This document shows positions 19,607 through 29,474 of a stretch of DNA of 64,000 bases, one piece after another. The translations under genes and the position numbers were made by a program. The notes beneath the pieces were generated by a model that made no database searches, had not been told where the DNA came from, and saw only the letters and a program-made list of their open reading frames with translations. The stretch's first letter is position 1. The number at the start of each line of letters is the position of its first letter. The stretch comes from Actinomycetota bacterium (lineage in GTDB: Bacteria > Actinomycetota > Acidimicrobiia > Acidimicrobiales > CAIXPF01), in contig VGBO01000005.1 in the NCBI GenBank assembly GCA_016870475.1, forward strand, positions 1 to 64,000. The letters are read 5' to 3'.

Positions 19607-20379
19607 GCGTCCGGCAGCTCGGCCCACCACGCACGCAGCGCCGCCTCGGCGGATGCCTCGTCGGTGGCCGCCCCGGCACGCTTCAGGTCGAGGAGGTGGC
19701 GAACCGCCTGACCGACGAGCGGTCCGGGGGGTAGATCGAGCAGCTCCATCACCCGACTCCCGTCGATCGCCGGTCGTTCGGCGCTCCGACGGTCCTCCGC
19801 CGCGAGCGCCGCGATGCGTTCCTCGAACGCGTCGACCTGCTCCCGCAGACGGTCGGCCTTCGCCCGGTTCCTCGTCGTGCAGTCGCAGCGCACCAACTCG
19901 TTGAGGTCGCCGAGGAGGGCGCCGGCGTCGCGTGCGTAGCGACGCACCGCGGCGTCGGTCCACCCGCCGGCGTACCCCTTGAACCGCCCGGAGAGGCGGA
20001 CGAGGTCGGCGACCGAACGGACCGTGGCGTCGTCGTAGCCCAACGCCCGGAGCCGCCGCTTCGTCATCTTCGCGCCGACGGCCTCGTGGTTCCGGAACGT
20101 GACCTCGCCGTCGATGATCGCCCGGGTCGCCGGCTTGCCGATGTCGTGGAAGAGCGCGGCGAGTCGGAGTACCGGGCGGGCAGGGGTCTTCGCCGTCACG
20201 GCGATCGTGTGGGACAGCACGTCCTTGTGCCGGTGGATCGGATCCTGCTCGAGCCGCAGCGCCGGCAACTCGGGGACGATGTCGTGCACACGACCGCTGT
20301 CGACGAGCGCCCACAGGCCGTCCGTGGGATCCACGGCGGCGAGCACGGCGTCGAGTTCGGAGCGCAGGTCGTCGGTCAC
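19570..20379 (-). CDS. HD-domain protein resembling the C-terminal half of CCA tRNA nucleotidyltransferase
   Basis: LRLEQDPIHRHKDVLSHTIAV, LRLAALFHDIGKPATR, FRNHEAVGAKMTKRRLRALGYDDATV; no nucleotidyltransferase head. Confidence 0.85.
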   Translation of the reverse strand: MTDDLRSELDAVLAAVDPTDGLWALVDSGRVHDIVPELPALRLEQDPIHRHKDVLSHTIAVTAKTPARPVLRLAALFHDIGKPATRAIIDGEVTFRNHEAVGAKMTKRRLRALGYDDATVRSVADLVRLSGRFKGYAGGWTDAAVRRYARDAGALLGDLNELVRCDCTTRNRAKADRLREQVDAFEERIAALAAEDRRSAERPAIDGSRVMELLDLPPGPLVGQAVRHLLDLKRAGAATDEASAEAALRAWWAELPDAQRTQAPLPSDR

Positions 20380-20388
20380 GGGTCGGCG

Positions 20389-20405
20389 AGGCTACCAACT
20401 AGGCT
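20389..20405. promoter_or_regulatory. Overlapping divergent promoters of HD-domain gene and pyrC
   Basis: AGGCTA (TAGCCT on -, 9 nt before GTG 20379) - CCAAC - TAGGCT (8 nt before GTG 20414). Confidence 0.5.
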
Positions 20406-20413
20406 CGACGGGC

Positions 20414-21706
20414 GTGCTGGTGATCCGGGGTGGCGACGTCGTCGACGAACACGGACGACGCCGTGGGGATGTTGCCGTGGACGACGGATCGGTCGTGGCG
20501 GTCGCCCCGTCGATCGACCCGCCGGCCGGTGCGACCGTGCTCGACGCCTCCGGCTGTCTCGTGACCCCGGGGCTGGTCGACCTGCACGTCCACCTTCGCC
20601 AGCCCGGCGGCGAGGAGGCCGAGACCGTCGAGACGGGCAGCCGGGGCGCAGCGCTCGGCGGGTTCACCGCCGTCGTCGCCATGCCGAACACCACGCCCGC
20701 CCAGGACGACGTCGAGGTGATCCGGGCCGTACGACGCTGGGCGGCCGAGGCCGACCTGTGCGACGTGCACCCCTCGGCGGCGATCACGGTCGGCCGGGCC
20801 GGTGAGCGTCTCGTCGACTTCGTCGCGCTGCACGCCGCGGGCGTCCGCATCTTCACCGACGACGGCAACGAGGTCGCCGACGCCGCACTCATGCGCGCCG
20901 CGTTCGAGGCGTGCCTCCCCCTGCCGGGGGCGGTGCTCGGCCAGCACGCCGAGTGCGCGTCCCTCGTCTGCGACGGCCACCTGCACGAGGGCGCCGTGTC
21001 CGCGGCGCTCGGCCTCGGCGGGCGCCCGGCGGCGGCCGAGGAGATCACCGTCGCCCGAGACCTCGCACTCCTCCGTCTGACCGGCGGCCGCCTGCACGTG
21101 CTCCATGCGTCGTGCGCGACGACCGCTGCGCTCGTCCGCGCCGCGAAGGCGGAAGGCCTCCGGGTGACGATGGAGGTGACCCCGCAGCACCTCGTGCTGA
21201 CCGATGCGGCGTGCGCCGCCGGTGATCCGACCTTCAAGGTGAACCCGCCGCTCCGACCCGGCTCCGATGTCGACGCTCTGCGGCTCGCCCTCGCCGACGG
21301 CACGGTCGACGCCATCGCCACCGACCACGCCCCCCATGCCCCCCACACCAAGGCCCGCCCCTTCGCCGACGCGCCGCCGGGCATGCTCGGGCTCGAGACG
21401 GCGGTCGGCGTCGCGCTCACCACGGTGGTCGGCGGGGGCCATGCGTCGCTCGAGACGGTCCTCGGCGCCCTGTCGTGGCGGCCGGCACGCATCGCCGGCA
21501 TGACCGACCAGGGGCGCCCGGTCGCCCCCGGCGAACCGGCGAACCTGTGCGTCATCGACCCCGAGGCACGCTGGAAGGTCGACGCGGCGATGATGGCGAG
21601 CCGGTCACGCAACTCGCCGTTCGCCGGTTGGGACCTCCGCGGCCGGGTCCGTCACACCCTGCGGCGCGGCGAACCCGTGGTGCTCGACGGCACGGCGCAG
21701 CGGTGA
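20414..21706 (+). CDS. pyrC: Dihydroorotase (amidohydrolase family)
   Basis: VTPGLVDLHVHLRQPGGEEAETVETGSRGAALGGFTAVVAMPNTTP, ATDHAPH, FADAPPGMLGLETA. Confidence 0.93.
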   Translation: MLVIRGGDVVDEHGRRRGDVAVDDGSVVAVAPSIDPPAGATVLDASGCLVTPGLVDLHVHLRQPGGEEAETVETGSRGAALGGFTAVVAMPNTTPAQDDVEVIRAVRRWAAEADLCDVHPSAAITVGRAGERLVDFVALHAAGVRIFTDDGNEVADAALMRAAFEACLPLPGAVLGQHAECASLVCDGHLHEGAVSAALGLGGRPAAAEEITVARDLALLRLTGGRLHVLHASCATTAALVRAAKAEGLRVTMEVTPQHLVLTDAACAAGDPTFKVNPPLRPGSDVDALRLALADGTVDAIATDHAPHAPHTKARPFADAPPGMLGLETAVGVALTTVVGGGHASLETVLGALSWRPARIAGMTDQGRPVAPGEPANLCVIDPEARWKVDAAMMASRSRNSPFAGWDLRGRVRHTLRRGEPVVLDGTAQR

Positions 21707-21737
21707 TCGGCGCGCAGACGATGACGGAGGTCGCACG

Positions 21738-22928
21738 ATGAGAGCGCTGCAGTTCCGCCGCGAGGAACTCCGCTACGCGGCCGCTGCGATCGGCTCGCGG
21801 CTCTTCGGCGCGGACGGCGCTCGCGTCGGCCCGCTGCACCTCGTCGACGTCGAACCGCCCACGCTCCCCGCACCCGACTGGGTGCGGGTGCGACCCCTGC
21901 TCGCAGGGATCTGCGGGTCGGACCTGACCACGGTCGCCGGCGGTTCCGCCCGATACTTCGACGACCACGTGTCCTTCCCCTTCGTGCTCGGCCACGAGAT
22001 CGTGGGGATGACGGAGGACGGTCGGCGAGTGGTCGTCGAACCGGTGCTCGGACCGGAGGCACGCAACGGGACGGTCCCCTTCGAGGGAGCCGGACCGGGC
22101 GATGCGACGGACTACGACCACCTGCTCGACGGGCCGCTCGAACGAGGGATCCAGATCGGGTTCTGCGCGTCGACCGGCGGCGGATGGTCCACCGGGTTCG
22201 TCGCCCACCCCTCGCAGCTCCACGAGGTCCCCGAGACGCTCGACGACGACACCGCCGTGCTCGTCGAACCGCTCGCCGTCGCCGTGCACGCCGTGCTCCG
22301 CGGCGCCGTCCCCGACGGTGACGCCACCGTCGCCGTCCTCGGTGCGGGCACGATGGGGTTGCTCACGATCGCCGCGCTTCGGGCGTTGCGGCCGGACTGC
22401 CGGGTGATCGTGGGCGCCAAGTACCCCCACCAGCAGGTCCTCGCCCGGCGCCTCGGTGCCACGACGGTCGTCGAACCGGCCGGGCTCGCCCGGGCGGTCC
22501 GTCGTGCGGTCGGCTGCCGGATGATCGGCGCCGATCTGACGGGCGGCGCCGAGGTCACCATCGACACCCTCGGCACGTCGCGGTCGATCCGCGAGGCGAT
22601 CGGGATCACCCGACCGCGCGGACGCGTCGTGCTCATGGGCATGCCGGCGACCGTGCGACTCGAACTGACGGCGCTGTGGCACCGGGAGACCGAGCTCGTC
22701 GGCACCTACTGCTACGCGACCGACCCGCTGCCGGACGGTGGCCGTCGCTCGTCGTTCTCCCTCGCGCTCGATCTCGCGGCGAACGGCCTCGGGAACGAGC
22801 TCGGTCGTCTCGTGTCCGCCCGCTACCCGCTCGACCGGTATCGGGACGCGATCGCCCACGCCTCGCAGGCGGGTATGCGGCAGTCCGTAAAGGTGTGCTT
22901 CGACCTTCGGGACGAGAAGATCCGGTGA
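21738..22928 (+). CDS. Zinc-binding dehydrogenase (MDR family)
   Basis: LLAGICGSDLTTVAG, FVLGHEIVG, VAVLGAGTMGLLTIAAL. Confidence 0.9.
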   Translation: MRALQFRREELRYAAAAIGSRLFGADGARVGPLHLVDVEPPTLPAPDWVRVRPLLAGICGSDLTTVAGGSARYFDDHVSFPFVLGHEIVGMTEDGRRVVVEPVLGPEARNGTVPFEGAGPGDATDYDHLLDGPLERGIQIGFCASTGGGWSTGFVAHPSQLHEVPETLDDDTAVLVEPLAVAVHAVLRGAVPDGDATVAVLGAGTMGLLTIAALRALRPDCRVIVGAKYPHQQVLARRLGATTVVEPAGLARAVRRAVGCRMIGADLTGGAEVTIDTLGTSRSIREAIGITRPRGRVVLMGMPATVRLELTALWHRETELVGTYCYATDPLPDGGRRSSFSLALDLAANGLGNELGRLVSARYPLDRYRDAIAHASQAGMRQSVKVCFDLRDEKIR

Positions 22929-22964
22929 TCGTTCGGGGCGGTCACACCCCGGGTCAGCGACGGA

Positions 22965-23129
22965 TCAGCGCTCTTCCCGGAACACCACGTGTCGGCGGAG
23001 CACCGGGTCGTACTTCTTGATCTCGAGTCGTTCCCGCGTGTTGACCTTGTTCTTCCTGGTCACGTACGTGTAGCCGGAGCCCTCGGTGGAACGCAGCTTG
23101 ATGATCGGGCGCTTGTCGTTCTTCGGCAT
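22965..23129 (-). CDS. rpmG: 50S ribosomal protein L33
   Basis: Read manually (absent from supplied ORF track): [54 protein letters not shown]. Confidence 0.95.
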   Translation of the reverse strand: MPKNDKRPIIKLRSTEGSGYTYVTRKNKVNTRERLEIKKYDPVLRRHVVFREER

Positions 23130-23145
23130 GGTTCGACCGACCCTC

Positions 23146-23382
23146 TCAGATCTTCTCGCCGCGGGAGCGCATCTCGGCGAGGACCGCCTCGATGCCCTTC
23201 TTGTTGATGGTCTTGATGCCCTTCGCGGAGACGCGCAGGGTCACCCAGCGGCGCTCGCCCGGGATCCAGAAGCGCTGCTTCTGGATGTTCGGGTCCCACC
23301 GACGGCGGGTCTTGCGATGCGAGTGGGAGATGGTGTTGCCGAAGCTGGGCTTACGGCCGGTCACCTGGCAGATCATTGACAT
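23146..23382 (-). CDS. rpmB: 50S ribosomal protein L28
   Basis: [63 protein letters not shown]. Confidence 0.97.
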   Translation of the reverse strand: MSMICQVTGRKPSFGNTISHSHRKTRRRWDPNIQKQRFWIPGERRWVTLRVSAKGIKTINKKGIEAVLAEMRSRGEKI

Positions 23383-23493
23383 GGTGTGCAGTCCTCGTGG
23401 AGCGACGCGCGGGTCGCACAGCGGGTCATGATCCTAGTCCGTCCGACCCCGACCTCCACAAGGCGGGAGCGGGGCGAGGCGGTGCGACGACGG

Positions 23494-24018
23494 TCAGTAC
23501 TCGATCCCCCGCCGGGCTTGGATGCCCCGGTCGTAGGCGTGCTTCACCTTGCGCATCTCCGTGACCGTGTCGGCGAGGGTGATGAGCTCGGCCGGGCAGT
23601 TGCGCCCGGTGAGGACGACGTTGGTCCCCGGCGAACGGTCCCGCACCGCTGCGACGACGTCGGCGACGTCCACCCACCCGAAGGACATCGTGTAGGTGAT
23701 CTCGTCGAGGATCACCAGGTCGAACTCCCCGCTCGAGAGACGCTCGCGCGCGATCGCCCAGGCGTGACGGGCCTTCGCCGCGGTCTCGTCGAGATCGGTC
23801 GAATCCCAGGTGAAGCCGTCGCCCGCCTCGTGGAACTCGATGCCGAGCTCGGCGGCGAGCTTCCGCTCCCCCGTCTTCCACTCACCGGACTTGAGGAACT
23901 GCACGACCCCGACCCGCCAACCCCGCGCCCACCCTCGGGCCATCACCCCGAACGCCGAGGACGACTTGCCCTTCCCGTCACCGGTGTTGACGAGCACGAG
24001 GGAGGTGGGCCGGGCCAT
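23494..24018 (-). CDS. cobO: Cob(I)yrinic acid a,c-diamide adenosyltransferase
   Basis: LVLVNTGDGKGKSSSAFGVMARGWARGWRVGVVQFLKSG, LVILDEITY, VVLTGRNCPAELITLAD. Confidence 0.96.
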   Translation of the reverse strand: MARPTSLVLVNTGDGKGKSSSAFGVMARGWARGWRVGVVQFLKSGEWKTGERKLAAELGIEFHEAGDGFTWDSTDLDETAAKARHAWAIARERLSSGEFDLVILDEITYTMSFGWVDVADVVAAVRDRSPGTNVVLTGRNCPAELITLADTVTEMRKVKHAYDRGIQARRGIEY

Positions 24019-24026
24019 GGGCGACG

Positions 24027-24032
24027 ACGCTA
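24027..24032 (-). promoter_or_regulatory. Putative -10 box TAGCGT, leaderless cobO start
   Basis: TAGCGT + 8 nt + ATG. Confidence 0.5.
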
Positions 24033-24048
24033 GGGCGCACGCGGACGC

Positions 24049-24657
24049 TCAGCCGACCCGCTCCTCCTGCCAACGACGCCACGCCCACGTCATCCGGTAG
24101 TGCTCCCGGGCGAGCCGGAACACGAGCACCCGGCCGGCCTCGGCGGGGACACCGAGCACCCGGACCCGGGTCTCCGCGACCCGGTACCCGAGCCGGGTCG
24201 GGATCCGGGCGCTCACCTGGTGGGCGACGTCGCAGTGCACCTCGAGCGTGTCGACACCGGGGAGCTGGAAGCCGGCGAAGGTCAACGCAGTCGCTGCCGC
24301 TCCGGCGACGCCGCGCTCGACGTGGTCGACGTCGGTCCAGTAACCGATGGTGCGCACGCCCGGGTGCTCGGTCGGCCAGAGACCGCACGAGCCGGCGAAG
24401 CGTCCGTCACGCCAGACGCCGTACACGTACGCCCGACCACTCCGCCAGGCGTCGTCGACGTCGACGAGCGATCGCTCGACGAGGTCCCGACGGAACGGCG
24501 CCGCCGCCCACGGCTCCCACACCGCGAGGTGCTCGCGGCTGCGCTCCAGCGACCCGAGGTAGTCGTCGAGGTCGTCGGGGCGGAGCCGACGCACGGTGAC
24601 GTCCGCGATCCGCAGCAGTTCGGGTGGCGTCCCCGCTGCGGCAGCCTCCCCGGTCAC
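24049..24657 (-). CDS. GNAT family N-acetyltransferase
   Basis: RRLRPDDLDDYLGSLERSREHLAVWEPWA, RTIGYWTDVDHVERGVAGAAATALTFAG. Confidence 0.88.
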   Translation of the reverse strand: MTGEAAAAGTPPELLRIADVTVRRLRPDDLDDYLGSLERSREHLAVWEPWAAAPFRRDLVERSLVDVDDAWRSGRAYVYGVWRDGRFAGSCGLWPTEHPGVRTIGYWTDVDHVERGVAGAAATALTFAGFQLPGVDTLEVHCDVAHQVSARIPTRLGYRVAETRVRVLGVPAEAGRVLVFRLAREHYRMTWAWRRWQEERVG

Positions 24658-24665
24658 GGCGGCGC

Positions 24666-25340
24666 TCAGGGGATGACGACGTGCTCGGTGGCGATCACGA
24701 AGGGGAGGTCGCCGCCCGGGTCGTCCATGAAGTTGACCTCGTCGGCCCGGGTGGCTGCGAGCTCCGGCGTGACCGCCGAGGCGCGCAGGTCGTCGAAGGA
24801 GTCGAACCAGGTCATCGGGACGCCGTCATAGGACGGCGCACGGCCCGACGTGTAGGCGCTCGGTCGCACGTGGTTCTGGACGTAGCGCCGCATGTACGGG
24901 TTCCGGGCGGCGATCGGCCCATGGGTGGTTCGCCAGTAGTCCTGGAACACGACGATGTCGAGCCCGGGGCGACGACGGATGAACGCTGCGAACTTCAGCG
25001 GCGCCCGCGGTCCGTCGAGGATCACCTGCTCCGTGCAGAAGATCGCCTCCATCCCCTCGACGTCGAGGAACTCCAACTCGTCGGTCCGCACGGCCGCGTA
25101 CGCCGCACTCGCGGCGTTCGTCCGCAGCGCGTCGGTGTCGTCGAACCAGGTCTCGGCGAACCCGTCGATGAACGGCTCACGCCCGCCCGCGTACGCCGAG
25201 GGGTGCGTCGGGTTCTGCGTGTAGTGCCGCAGCCCGGGCATGCGCACGACCTTCTCGGCGTGCGGGCCCTGCCAATGGCGGACGAACGCCTCCGGCGACA
25301 GATCCGCCCGACGCTTGAACCACGTGACGACCTTGATCAC
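24666..25340 (-). CDS. EthD domain-containing protein (two repeats)
   Basis: IKVVTWFKRRADLSPEAFVRHWQGPHAEKVVRMPGLRHYTQN and FIRRRPGLDIVVFQDYWRTTHGPIAARNPYMRRYVQNHV. Confidence 0.88.
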   Translation of the reverse strand: MIKVVTWFKRRADLSPEAFVRHWQGPHAEKVVRMPGLRHYTQNPTHPSAYAGGREPFIDGFAETWFDDTDALRTNAASAAYAAVRTDELEFLDVEGMEAIFCTEQVILDGPRAPLKFAAFIRRRPGLDIVVFQDYWRTTHGPIAARNPYMRRYVQNHVRPSAYTSGRAPSYDGVPMTWFDSFDDLRASAVTPELAATRADEVNFMDDPGGDLPFVIATEHVVIP

Positions 25341-25366
25341 GACGACCTCCCCCGGTCGCCGGCAGG

Positions 25367-26338
25367 CTAGTTCTGGCGCAACGACGCCACACGGAGATCA
25401 CCCTCCGCCGGTGGCAGGTGGCCGTCGCGCAGCGATCGTGGCCACAGCCGACGGGCGTGGACCACGTTCACCTCCGCCGACACGATGACGAGCTGGCCGA
25501 CGAGCCAGAAGAACGTGAGCAGGCCGATGACGCCGGCGAAGTCCCGGTAGGTCACCGACGCCGAGACGATCACCTGCGACAGATAGCGCTCGCCGATCGT
25601 GCGCAGCACCAGCCATCCGACCCCGGCGACGACCGACCCGGCGACGAGGTCACGCCACCGTGCCGACCGCGGCGACAACAGCCGGAACCCGAGCAGGAAT
25701 ACCGCAACGGTGACGACGAGGCTCGCCACCAGGATGAGGACGGATCCGACGAAGGGCAGTTCGACGAGCACCGCCGCGACCGGCGAGGTGATCGCCGACC
25801 CGGCGATGAACAGACCGATCACCCCGAGCAGGCGGACACCTCGCAGCCGACGGTGCAGGAACCACGGTCGTTCCTCACGGGGGACGTCCCACACGTCGTG
25901 GAAGGCGATCTGCGTCGTGTCGACCACCCGGAGCCCACCCCAGACCGCGATCACGAGACCGGTGACGACCGCGACCGCCGAACCGGTCAGCGAGCCGATG
26001 TCGTGGCGGATCTGCATCCCGACGATCGGGATGTCGGTGAACGCAGAGTCGACGATGCGCTGCTGCAGCTCGGGGTCGCCGTCGAGCACGAACCCGAGCA
26101 CCGCCGTGGCGACGAGGAGGAGCGGGAACACGGAGAAGAAGGAGAAGTACGAGACGAGCGCCGCCATCTGGCCGCCCCGGTCATGGAGGTACTTCCGCAC
26201 GACCGCCACCACGAACGCAGCGGGAACGAACCGTCGCTGTGCGAGGTCGATCCGGTCGAGGAACTGGAGCGGACGACCGTCGATGCGGGCCGAGCGGTCC
26301 ACCGAGGGGCGCAACCAGTCGGGGACCTGGTCCGTCAC
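25367..26338 (-). CDS. YihY/BrkB-family inner membrane protein
   Basis: GGQMAALVSYFSFFSVFPLLLVATAVLGFVL, multiple TM segments. Confidence 0.92.
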   Translation of the reverse strand: MTDQVPDWLRPSVDRSARIDGRPLQFLDRIDLAQRRFVPAAFVVAVVRKYLHDRGGQMAALVSYFSFFSVFPLLLVATAVLGFVLDGDPELQQRIVDSAFTDIPIVGMQIRHDIGSLTGSAVAVVTGLVIAVWGGLRVVDTTQIAFHDVWDVPREERPWFLHRRLRGVRLLGVIGLFIAGSAITSPVAAVLVELPFVGSVLILVASLVVTVAVFLLGFRLLSPRSARWRDLVAGSVVAGVGWLVLRTIGERYLSQVIVSASVTYRDFAGVIGLLTFFWLVGQLVIVSAEVNVVHARRLWPRSLRDGHLPPAEGDLRVASLRQN

Positions 26339-26345
26339 CCGATCC

Positions 26346-27488
26346 TCAGAGGAAGTTGAGCGGGTCGACCGGTGTGCCGCCGACGCGGATCTCGAAGTGG
26401 AGGTGCGGCCCGGTCGAGAGCCCGGTCGACCCCAGGTAGCCGATGAGGTCACCGCGGCGGACCCGTTCGCCGACGCCGACCGTCGTCTCGAGCAGGTGCG
26501 CGTACAACGACGAGACGCCACCGTCGTGGGCGATGATCACGCAGTAGCCGTAGCCGCCGTTCCAACCCGAGAAGATCACCTCGCCGCCCTTGGCTGCGCC
26601 GATCGGGTCGCCGGAGTCACCGGCCAGGTCGATGCCGGCGTGGAGCCGCTCGTACCCGAGGACCGGATGCATGCGCCATCCGAAGTAGGACGAGATCGAA
26701 CCGTTGTGCGGCCAACCGAACCCGCTCGCCGACTCCGATGTCAGCGGCGGCGTGCCGCCCCGACCGTAGCGACTCGACAGGAACTGGTTGATCACCGACG
26801 ACAGCTCCGCCTCGGCGGCCTCGAGCTCGGCCTTGCGAGCCTCGACGTCGCCGATGCGACTGCGGAGCGCGTCGACGAGCCGGGCCTGGGTGTCGCGCTG
26901 CGCGGCGAGCTGGGCCTCGGCGGCCGCGACCCGCTGCTGGAGGTCCTCGGCTTCGATCCGCTTCCGTTCCGCCGCCTCGCGGTCGCGGAGCTGCTTCTGG
27001 CGGAGCCCACGGAGCTGTTCCATGTCGTCGCCGAATCGACCGCGCACCGCGCCGAGGAGCTGGCTCCGCTGCGTCGCCTCGCGGGCGTCGGAGGCGCTGA
27101 ACCACTGGTTGTCGCCACCGAGCCCGCCGATGTAGGCGTCGACGACCGCCCGGGAGATCCGTTCCTCGGTGGTGGCGATCTCCGAGGCGGTCGCCTCGAG
27201 CGCCCGTCTGCGGTCGTCGAGCTCGACCTGGGCAGCGAACAGTGCGGCGTTCGCGTTGGCGAGTTCCGCCTGCGTGTCGCGCAGGGCGGCTTCGACGGCC
27301 TCGAGCGCCTCGCCGATCTCCGCCGCCTCGGCGTTGAGCAGGTCGAGCTCGGCGGCGAGCTGCGCCTGCTGTGCCCGGTTCGCCTCGCGCTGGGCGCGCG
27401 CGTCCTCCAACGACTGGGCGGCGGCGGGGAGGCCGGCCAGCCCGACCACCAGGGCGGTCGCAACGGCGAGGAACGGTCGACGGAGCAT
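26346..27488 (-). CDS. Coiled-coil M23 family peptidoglycan DD-metallopeptidase (EnvC/NlpD-like)
   Basis: Signal peptide MLRRPFLAVATALVVGLAGLPAAAQ, long coiled coil, RLHAGIDLAGDSGDPI, GLSTGPHLHFEIRVGGTPVDPLNFL. Confidence 0.94.
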   Translation of the reverse strand: MLRRPFLAVATALVVGLAGLPAAAQSLEDARAQREANRAQQAQLAAELDLLNAEAAEIGEALEAVEAALRDTQAELANANAALFAAQVELDDRRRALEATASEIATTEERISRAVVDAYIGGLGGDNQWFSASDAREATQRSQLLGAVRGRFGDDMEQLRGLRQKQLRDREAAERKRIEAEDLQQRVAAAEAQLAAQRDTQARLVDALRSRIGDVEARKAELEAAEAELSSVINQFLSSRYGRGGTPPLTSESASGFGWPHNGSISSYFGWRMHPVLGYERLHAGIDLAGDSGDPIGAAKGGEVIFSGWNGGYGYCVIIAHDGGVSSLYAHLLETTVGVGERVRRGDLIGYLGSTGLSTGPHLHFEIRVGGTPVDPLNFL

Positions 27489-27589
27489 CAGGTGTAGGGA
27501 TCCGACGCCACGGGTACGGCGACGGGGCGCTCTCACGCTACCAGCGTGGTTCCCCGACGCAGTGCTGGCGCGCGCCCGAATCACCGGTT

Positions 27590-28795
27590 TCAGTGTGGGA
27601 AACGCTCCCGGAGCCATGTCACGACGAGGTCCATCGCCTCACGTCGATGCCCTTCGAGGTAGTGCGGCGCGCCGACCATCTCGTGGTAGGTCTTGTCCAC
27701 GGCGCCGAGGTTCTCGAACGCCTCACGCGCCTGGTGCACGCGGATCTCCGTGTCGGCGGTCGGGTGCAGGAACAGTGAGGGCACCGTGACCTGCGGCGCG
27801 GTGTCCGCCAAGCGGGCGTGCGAGGACAACCCGGACCACGTCGACAGCCACCCGCGGTCGGTCATCGTCCGGGCGAGACCGCCGCGGCCGTAGTTGGCCT
27901 CGAAGGGATCCGGGTGGGCGAACAGACTGCCGATCGGCCGGTCGTCGGGGTCGATGGACAGGTCGAGGTACGCCGGGTCGGCGAGCGTCCGGTAGATGGT
28001 CAGGTAGCGAGTGCCGACCCCCCGGGCACGAGCCGCCCGCCAGGCGGCCGATCCGCGTTCGAGCGCTCGGGCCTCCTCGCGTGCGGCGGCCTGCTCGGCG
28101 AGGGCCGTCTTCGCGAGCGCGTCGATGCGGGCGACCCGGTCGCGCTGCGCCGCCCGGTACCGGGCCAGCCACGCCGGGTCGTAGGAGCAGGGCTGCGGCC
28201 ACGGACGCCACCCGTTGTCGGGGTTGTACATGTCGAGCTCGGGGACCGTCGAGAACGGGTCCGACTCGTCCGCGACCGACGGGTCGATCACCTGCAGCAT
28301 GAAGACGCCCTCACCGGGGTGCGCCGCCATGCCGACCCAACCGTCGCCGCACCCGGTCTCCGCCTGGGTGAGCGCCATGAGCGAACCTCCGCCCGAGTTG
28401 CCGAGCAGGATCACCGCCTCGGCTCCACGCCGCCGCATCTCCTCGACGGCCGTCCGCACGTCGATCACGCACTTCTCGTGCAGACAGTCGGTGTCGTTGT
28501 TCTGGTACCGGGTGCCGAAGCCGAGCACCGCGTAGCCGGCGGCGGCGAGCAACGGGCACGCATAGTGCACCGAGAAGTCGCCCCTCGGGTGGCTCAGCAC
28601 CACGGCGGTCCGCCAGCGACCGCCGGGCGGCGTCCACAGCACCCCGCGGACGAGCGCACCGTCCTCGGTCACGAGGCGCACCGACTCCCGGCCGACAGCC
28701 ACCCCCGGATCGTCCTCCGCGAGCGGCCAGTAGCCGAGACCGGCGGGACGTTGCGCGCCCAGATGGGCGCCGGGGAAGCGATCGAGCTCCTGCAT
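27590..28795 (-). CDS. Alpha/beta hydrolase
   Basis: [48 protein letters not shown]. Confidence 0.88.
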   Translation of the reverse strand: MQELDRFPGAHLGAQRPAGLGYWPLAEDDPGVAVGRESVRLVTEDGALVRGVLWTPPGGRWRTAVVLSHPRGDFSVHYACPLLAAAGYAVLGFGTRYQNNDTDCLHEKCVIDVRTAVEEMRRRGAEAVILLGNSGGGSLMALTQAETGCGDGWVGMAAHPGEGVFMLQVIDPSVADESDPFSTVPELDMYNPDNGWRPWPQPCSYDPAWLARYRAAQRDRVARIDALAKTALAEQAAAREEARALERGSAAWRAARARGVGTRYLTIYRTLADPAYLDLSIDPDDRPIGSLFAHPDPFEANYGRGGLARTMTDRGWLSTWSGLSSHARLADTAPQVTVPSLFLHPTADTEIRVHQAREAFENLGAVDKTYHEMVGAPHYLEGHRREAMDLVVTWLRERFPH

Positions 28796-28847
28796 CGGCG
28801 CAGCATCCCACGGTCGGGCACCACCGTGCCGTCGGGAACACCGTCGG

Positions 28848-28853
28848 TAGCAT
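28848..28853 (+). promoter_or_regulatory. Putative -10 box TAGCAT, leaderless def start
   Basis: TAGCAT + 8 nt + ATG. Confidence 0.5.
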
Positions 28854-28861
28854 GCGACCCC

Positions 28862-29467
28862 ATGGACGCCCTCGAGGACGACGGCCCGATCGATGCGACC
28901 GGTGTCGCGCCGATGCCGCTGCGGTTCTTCGGCGACCAGGTGCTGCGACGGGTGGCGAGCCCCGTCACCGAGATCACCGACGAGGTCGTCGAGCTTGCCC
29001 GACGGATGCTCGTGACGATGGAGGTCGAGGAGGGGATCGGGCTCGCTGCACCGCAGGTCGGGGTCTCGCTGCGCGTCTTCACCCACGCGCTGCCCGAGCT
29101 CGCACCACCGGTGCTCATCAACCCCGAGATCGTGGAGTCGCGCGGCGAGTGGACCTTCCAGGAAGGGTGCCTGTCGATCCCCGGCCTCTACTACGACGTC
29201 GTCCGACCGAAGGAGCTCCACCTGCGGGCGTTGGGCCTCGACGGCGAGGTCATCGACCTCGACGCCGACGAGCTGCTCGCCCGGGTCGTGCAGCACGAAC
29301 AGGACCACCTCGACGGGGTGCTCTTCATCGACCGGATCTTGGGCGACGACCGGTCCGACGCCACCGACGAGCTCGCCCGCCGGGTGGCCCGCACGCTCGG
29401 TGCCGGCGACCCCTTCCTCACCGGTGCACCGATCGCGCGGCTCCGCCGCCGTACCCCCCCGCTCTGA
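28862..29467 (+). CDS. def: Peptide deformylase
   Basis: [33 protein letters not shown] motifs. Confidence 0.96.
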   Translation: MDALEDDGPIDATGVAPMPLRFFGDQVLRRVASPVTEITDEVVELARRMLVTMEVEEGIGLAAPQVGVSLRVFTHALPELAPPVLINPEIVESRGEWTFQEGCLSIPGLYYDVVRPKELHLRALGLDGEVIDLDADELLARVVQHEQDHLDGVLFIDRILGDDRSDATDELARRVARTLGAGDPFLTGAPIARLRRRTPPL

Positions 29468-29474
29468 GCCGTCG

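Noticed and set aside
17438-20398. 986-aa minus-strand ORF
   Set aside because: Antisense to a clear LLM enzyme and serine hydrolase; composition typical of shadow ORFs.
22929-22964. GGGG...CCCC potential terminator between the MDR dehydrogenase and rpmG genes
   Set aside because: Only a 4-bp stem; too weak to call.
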